Of a stretch of DNA of 36,081 nucleotides, positions 32,492 through 36,081 are shown one piece after another. This DNA comes from Nafulsella turpanensis ZLM-10 (GTDB lineage: Bacteria; Bacteroidota; Bacteroidia; Cytophagales; Cyclobacteriaceae). Each line of letters opens with the position of its first letter. Position 1 is the stretch's first letter. A program made the translations under genes and the position numbers. The notes beneath the pieces are model-generated. The model was not told the origin of the DNA. It saw only the letters and a list, made by a program, of their open reading frames with translations, and did not search any database. The DNA is taken from contig NZ_ANNU01000067.1 in assembly GCF_000346615.1 (NCBI RefSeq), positions 1 through 36,081 on the forward strand, given 5' to 3'.

Positions 32492-34006
32492 ATGAAGGTC
32501 TTGATTATTGCCGGACATCCTCGCCGGAACAGCTTTTCAAATGCCCTGGCAGAGGCCTATCGGGAAGGAGCCTTGCAGGCCGGGGTAGAGGTAAAGCAAC
32601 TGACACTCGCAGATTTTCATTTTAATCCGAATGTAGTTACGGTATCGCCTCAGCAGCAGCAGGCCGAAGAAGATGTGCGGCAGGCGCAGGCATGTATTCG
32701 CTGGGCCGACCACCTGGTTTTTGTGTATCCAACCTGGTGGGGCACCATGCCTGCCTTGCTAAAAGGGTTTTTAGACAGGGTATTTACACCTGGATTTTCT
32801 TTTGCCGAAAGAGCAGGCGGTAATGGCTGGGAACAGCTCCTTAAGGGAAAAACAGGTCAGCTCATTACGACCATGGATACGCCTTTATGGGTGTACCGCT
32901 GGATATTAAAGGCACCGGGGCACAGAGCCTTAAGCGATGCCACGCTGCAGTTCTGTGGCGTGGGGCCGGTACGCACTATGGCATTTAGTACCATAAAAGA
33001 TGCTGATTATGAGCAGCGGCAGCACTGGCTGGAAAAAGCCCGACAGGCCGGGCTGAAGTTAAAAGGAGGTGTACTTAGTCCTTGGGAGAAGTTCTGGAAA
33101 AGAATCATGCCCTGGATTAAAGCGCTTAGGTTACAGTTTTACCCCATGACCCTGGCGGCCTATGCGGCGGGGGCTCTGGGGGCAGTAAGCCAGGGCTACC
33201 CGTTTAACAGCTTTCTTTTTTGGCTGGGATACATCTGGCTCTTCCTGCTGGAGGTCGCCACTGTATTTACCAACGATTACTACGATTTCCAGACCGATAA
33301 GCAAAACAAGTTCTTCGGCCCTTTTAACGGAGGTTCGCGGGTAGTGATAGAAGGTGAGCTACGACAGGAAGCTTTAAAAAAAGGTGCTTTACTAAGTCTT
33401 GGCTTGTCCCTTCTTGCCGCCATCCTACTGCTTGTTATAGCGGGATTGGAACTGGCCACTGTTCTCTTTATGGCACTCTTTTTTATCGTAGCGCTGGGCT
33501 ATACGGTTCCGCCCCTTAAATTATCGTACAGAGGTTGGGGAGAGCTTGATGTGGCTTTTACCCACAGCATTGCCGTTATGTTAGCAGCTTACCTGTTTAT
33601 GGGAGGCAGCATCACCGACTCTCTGCCCTGGCTGCTAAGCACACCTCTATTTCTTGCCATCCTTCCTTCGATTATCCTGGCCGGAGTCCCCGATTACGAG
33701 GCCGACAAAGCCGCCTCAAAAAAAACGCTGGCCGTTAGGTTTGGCAAAAAAGGAGCCGCAAAGCTGGCGGCGGCCATTACCTTTCTGGCAGCCATTTCAG
33801 GAGTGGTTTGGAAGGAAGCGGAAGTAGTTCCGGGGGCTTTTGGAAATGCCATTTACGGAGCAGTGTTGCATGCTGTTTTACTGCTGGTGTTGCTTTATAA
33901 GTACATTCAGCGGCCCGACCCTGGTGGCAGAATAGATGGGCTGATGGTTAGTTCGCTTACCTACCTGCTCTGGTTTGTGCTTATTCCCCTGTTTCGCTTT
34001 TGGTAA
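32492..34006 (+). CDS. Fusion of NAD(P)H-quinone-reductase-like flavodoxin domain and UbiA prenyltransferase
   Basis: The ATG at 32492 is preferred over a GTG at 32471 because MKVLIIAGHPRRNS is the usual flavodoxin-fold start. Residues about 1-185 match the NQO/Kef-ancillary quinone reductase fold: the FMN-phosphate loop HPRRNSFSNAL, then YPTWWGTMPALLKGFLDRVF. Residues about 205-504 are a UbiA-family membrane prenyltransferase with the first Asp-rich motif NDYYDFQTD (about 261-269), the second DYEAD (about 401-405) and VPPLKLSYRGWGELD between. The layout is MenA-like. A single reading frame joins them through a short basic linker (GGVLSPWEKFWKRIMPW). I infer that one half makes or attaches prenyl groups to an aromatic or quinone substrate and the other reduces it; the exact substrate is unknown. 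No menaquinone genes are adjacent. Confidence 0.85.
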   Translation: MKVLIIAGHPRRNSFSNALAEAYREGALQAGVEVKQLTLADFHFNPNVVTVSPQQQQAEEDVRQAQACIRWADHLVFVYPTWWGTMPALLKGFLDRVFTPGFSFAERAGGNGWEQLLKGKTGQLITTMDTPLWVYRWILKAPGHRALSDATLQFCGVGPVRTMAFSTIKDADYEQRQHWLEKARQAGLKLKGGVLSPWEKFWKRIMPWIKALRLQFYPMTLAAYAAGALGAVSQGYPFNSFLFWLGYIWLFLLEVATVFTNDYYDFQTDKQNKFFGPFNGGSRVVIEGELRQEALKKGALLSLGLSLLAAILLLVIAGLELATVLFMALFFIVALGYTVPPLKLSYRGWGELDVAFTHSIAVMLAAYLFMGGSITDSLPWLLSTPLFLAILPSIILAGVPDYEADKAASKKTLAVRFGKKGAAKLAAAITFLAAISGVVWKEAEVVPGAFGNAIYGAVLHAVLLLVLLYKYIQRPDPGGRIDGLMVSSLTYLLWFVLIPLFRFW

Positions 34007-34052
34007 AGCTTTGCGTTTGGGCTTATAAAAAATCAGTCAATAATAGCAAATG

Positions 34053-34098
34053 TTAAGTAAAAAAGGCGGAGAAGGTCATATAAATGATTTTTACTTAA
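34053..34098. repeat. Inverted repeat with 11-bp arms
   Basis: TTAAGTAAAAA (34053-34063) and TTTTTACTTAA (34088-34098) flank 24 bases. It lies about 50 bases after the fusion gene. It may serve as a weak terminator or be the end of a decayed small element. Confidence 0.45.
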
Positions 34099-34123
34099 GC
34101 GGACTTTTATGATCGATGGTTTA

Positions 34124-34154
34124 TTGAGTTTTTTGGTTTGGTAGAGTTGATCAT
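34124..34154 (-). pseudogene. Decayed copy of the start of the neighbouring DUF6933-like gene
   Basis: On the minus strand the 31 bases beginning with the ATG at 34152-34154 align with the first 32 bases of the gene at 35017 (MIKLYQTKKLK), with one missing base in the third codon and a few substitutions. The missing base shifts the frame to an early stop. Only the 5' end is recognisable, so this is a fragment left by duplication and decay. Confidence 0.5.
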
Positions 34155-34241
34155 CTTGCCGGGGTTAATGCTGGCAAATTATGGGTGGAAAGATACCAAA
34201 TTGGAGGTTTAATTTGGTCATTCTGTTTATTTCATCAGCAG

Positions 34242-34273
34242 AAAGTGTTAACTATAATAATATTTAACTTTCT
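34242..34273. repeat. Dispersed palindromic repeat, copy 2
   Basis: Bases 34242-34268 match 25916-25942 in 26 of 27 positions. The right arm differs after that (CTTTCT instead of CACTT), but the hairpin can still form as AGAAAG-TTAA against TTAACTTTCT with a 2-base bulge. Confidence 0.5.
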
Positions 34274-34316
34274 ACAGTGGGCGCAAGGGAAAACCTATTG
34301 AGGAGAAGAGCTAAAT

Positions 34317-34360
34317 AATGATATTATTCGGCTCATGATTGGCTGGTATTTGAGCCGAAT
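34317..34360. repeat. Inverted repeat containing a dispersed 22-base motif
   Basis: ATTCGGCTCA (34326-34335) and TGAGCCGAAT (34351-34360) form a perfect 10-bp stem with a 15-base loop, and a further CGGCTCAT follows at about 34373. Bases 34317-34338 match 8532-8553 in 20 of 22 positions. There is no T run, so it is not a typical terminator. Confidence 0.5.
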
Positions 34361-34480
34361 AGAAAAGCTAACCGGCTCATGGGCTACAGCTGGACATTCA
34401 AGGCTGACTCAAATTCAGGTACAAGTTTGGCGAAAATTTTAGCAGGAGAGTGGCTGATTCATTAATTCACGGTCCAGGCT

Positions 34481-35017
34481 TCATCTTAACAGTCCTCTTT
34501 TCTCCAACTCGTCCTTCATTACTTCAGCAGGCTCATAATAACTCTTTCTGCCTGGATAGGAAGTGTAGAAGGAGTTGAAGGCCTGGGTATACTTTATCCA
34601 AAGAGGTTCTGTTTCGATATAGTTATATTCAAAGTGAAGGGTAGGCGTGAAATCGATTTTCAGGCGGGATAGATGGGCAATGGGTGACCTGTTAGATTTG
34701 GTGTTCAGACCAAAAGAATCCGTATGCTCCAGGTATTTTTCAGGATCTAAACTGTGAAGGCGCATCGTAAAAGCCAGGTACTGCCGGAAAGTCGCCGCAA
34801 AATCCGGGTGATCGCTCTTTTTGTACTTCAATATGAGGATCGAGAATTTGGTAAGCTCATTGGTAAAAATAAGGTTCATCTTCCGGTTGATGTAGAAGAT
34901 ATCTCCGTACCAGGAAAGGATCGGGTCCGTTTCCTGTCCGCTTGCATCCGGTAAATCCTGGTAGAAAGAGTTGCTTAAATGGCCCTTGAGCTTTTTGGTC
35001 TGGTAGAGTTTGATCAT
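34481..35017 (-). CDS. DUF6933-like protein, function unknown
   Basis: The 178-residue soluble protein begins MIKLYQTKKLKGHL. Its centre, ILSWYGDIFYINRKMNLIFTN then ELTKFSILIL, fits the DUF6933 pattern in which a short Trp-containing segment is followed by strands that end in an 'FTNE/D-T-FS' stretch. The C-terminus is helical and charged. No membrane or catalytic motif is visible. Relatives are small cytoplasmic proteins without a known role. A damaged copy of its first 10 codons lies 330 bases beyond its stop. Confidence 0.6.
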   Translation of the reverse strand: MIKLYQTKKLKGHLSNSFYQDLPDASGQETDPILSWYGDIFYINRKMNLIFTNELTKFSILILKYKKSDHPDFAATFRQYLAFTMRLHSLDPEKYLEHTDSFGLNTKSNRSPIAHLSRLKIDFTPTLHFEYNYIETEPLWIKYTQAFNSFYTSYPGRKSYYEPAEVMKDELEKRGLLR

Positions 35018-35655
35018 GGTTAAGATTTTAAAACATCGTAAAAGCGTGTATTGATGAACAGCTTTTCCTTGCCTGCTTTTTTTGAATGTAAAATTCCCTG
35101 GGATTTATACGTGTGTAAATTTCGGCAAAATTTACCCATGTTGTATTTACATGGGCACGAAATACCCATATTTCAGCAGATAAAGTCCATCAATAGTAGA
35201 ACCTCGCCTGGGAGTAGGAGGTGGATATACTTTAATGTCGTTTCTATTTTCCACAATCAATTGACTTAACATGTTAAGCTTTTGGTTTTTTCTATACATA
35301 TCCCGCTTCACGTGTAAAGAATTCTCCATTTGCTTTACATATACAATACCTTCAGAAAACCACATAAAGAAAAAACTACTATTGGATATAGGGAAGATGG
35401 AGAAACTCCTGATATTAATCAGCAGCCCAAAAGTATTTTGAGGCCTTAGAAGAAGAAGGGGTAATAGAAAGAGTCGGAACTGCCGGAGCAGGCTTCCGGA
35501 AGGTAAAGGTGTAGTTCCCTTTCTTCTGACTCTAAAGCTTCGAAAAGCTGGAAGTTCACGGACCTTTGCCGGCATAATTGTGAAATACCCGCACGTCTGT
35601 TGCCCATTTAAATTGTTCAGTGGTTACTTACAAGTACCGGCGCAACTACTTATAT
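35018..35655. other. Intergenic region, mostly without genes
   Basis: About 640 bases. It contains an inverted repeat CCCATGT/ACATGGG near 35134-35155 and a short protein-like fragment described separately (35419-35514). A long minus-strand frame at 35147-35575 is antisense to that fragment and has no supporting features. Confidence 0.35.
35419..35514 (+). pseudogene. Possible 3' remnant of a winged-helix-containing gene
   Basis: A frame preceded by TAA at 35416-35418 encodes about 31 residues, SAAQKYFEALEEEGVIERVG then TAGAGFRKVKV, and a TAG. The pattern (helix, 'LEEEGVIERVG', Gly turn, basic strand) looks like the recognition helix and wing at the end of a winged-helix domain, as in the tails of some Fic or regulator proteins. 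No intact upstream part was found. It may be chance. Confidence 0.22.
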
Positions 35656-36081
35656 CTAATGATATTCGCTTCCGATCTGGTAATCAAGGGGTAACATATC
35701 TCCTACTTTTTCCCACCCCCAGTATCCCTCAAACTGAATATCCAGCGGCTCAGTAATACTTCCTGTTTCGTCTAAAATAACTCTTTTACTACGCAGGGAG
35801 ATTACAGACGTCTGGTAGGTAGGCTTGCGTGATCCAAACAGCATAGCTGACCTCACATAGGCCTCCTCTTCCTTTTCATGGGTATAAACCACCTGAAGAT
35901 AATCCTGGAATTCCAAAACAACTGCATGGCCATCCCTGCTCAATATCTGCTGATAAGGAACAGGGTTCTTGTCCAAGTATCCCACTGTTTTGGGTAAACT
36001 TGACTTAGAGAGCGTAATTGCAAGAGGATCGTCCTCTTTTAGGATAAAGTCACTCCCCTTTGCCTGTATAATTTCTCTGGC
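35656..36081 (-). CDS. C-terminal part of an unknown gene cut by the right edge
   Basis: The minus-strand frame is open from the window edge at 36081 to the stop at 35656 and gives 141 residues without an initiator. A GTG at 35985 could be mistaken for a start, but the codons before it (AREIIQAKGSDFILKEDDPL) are also protein-like, so the gene continues outside. The sequence is beta-rich and charged (YTHEKEEEAYVRSAML, IQFEGYWGWEKVGDMLP). No family is recognised. Confidence 0.6.
   Translation of the reverse strand, partial: AREIIQAKGSDFILKEDDPLAITLSKSSLPKTVGYLDKNPVPYQQILSRDGHAVVLEFQDYLQVVYTHEKEEEAYVRSAMLFGSRKPTYQTSVISLRSKRVILDETGSITEPLDIQFEGYWGWEKVGDMLPLDYQIGSEYH

Noticed and set aside
35147-35575. 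142-codon minus-strand open frame
   Set aside because: It is antisense to a more protein-like plus-strand fragment, and its N-terminal part is low-complexity Leu/Arg sequence typical of shadow frames.
1-36081. CRISPR array, rRNA, transposase or integrase genes
   Set aside because: No regularly spaced direct repeats, rRNA-like sequence, or transposase/integrase motifs were seen on either strand.

Overview
The window reads as chromosome of a member of the Bacteroidota, probably a Cytophagales-like bacterium. This is inferred from several signs. Most genes lack a strong Shine-Dalgarno sequence. One gene carries a perfect TAnnTTTG -7 element. Lipoproteins of PepSY-like and IPT/TIG-Kelch type are present, as are DUF4153, RDD, pRiA4b ORF-3-like and DUF6933-like proteins. 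No RNA gene, CRISPR array or intact mobile element is visible.

Left flank (1-12,100) is ordinary chromosome. It holds an MpaB/rubber-oxygenase-like protein, an SPW-repeat membrane protein, an OFA-type MFS carrier, and an ACC-synthase-like PLP enzyme with an unusual Asn at the usual PLP-anchoring Asp. It continues with a second, divergent SPW-like protein, a lipoprotein sorbosone-dehydrogenase-like propeller overlapping a lipoprotein cytochrome c, a small orphan gene, a zinc-ribbon methyltransferase, a PepSY-like lipoprotein and a pRiA4b ORF-3 protein.

The centre (about 12,100-23,770) is an AT-richer accessory block. It begins with two degenerate tRNA-3'-end-like sequences bracketed by inverted GTGAAACA-type motifs, possibly an attachment-site scar. 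Two secreted or membrane-anchored unknowns follow on the minus strand. Then come five plus-strand genes that form a compound modification-dependent (type IV-like) restriction locus. Machine A is a McrB-family AAA+ protein (head module + MrcB_N + AAA) with a DUF2357 PD-(D/E)XK nuclease. A single-HKD phospholipase-D-like nuclease with its own promoter comes next. Machine B is a double-EVE McrB GTPase with a classical McrC. Immediately beyond McrC lies the convergent, truncated start of a sulfur-binding-domain (phosphorothioate-dependent, ScoMcrA-like) restriction gene. This stacking of modification-sensing nucleases is the most interesting part of the window.

Right flank (24,000-36,081) returns to chromosomal genes: an IPT/TIG-Kelch lipoprotein, a three-gene membrane operon (DUF4153, unknown, RDD), a patatin-like phospholipase, a DUF808 (YedI-like) membrane protein, a fused NAD(P)H-quinone-reductase/UbiA prenyltransferase, a DUF6933-like protein and a partial gene leaving the right edge. 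The intergenic stretch 34,007-34,480 is dense in inverted repeats, shares two short repeats with other intergenic regions of the window, and contains a decayed copy of the start of the neighbouring DUF6933-like gene.
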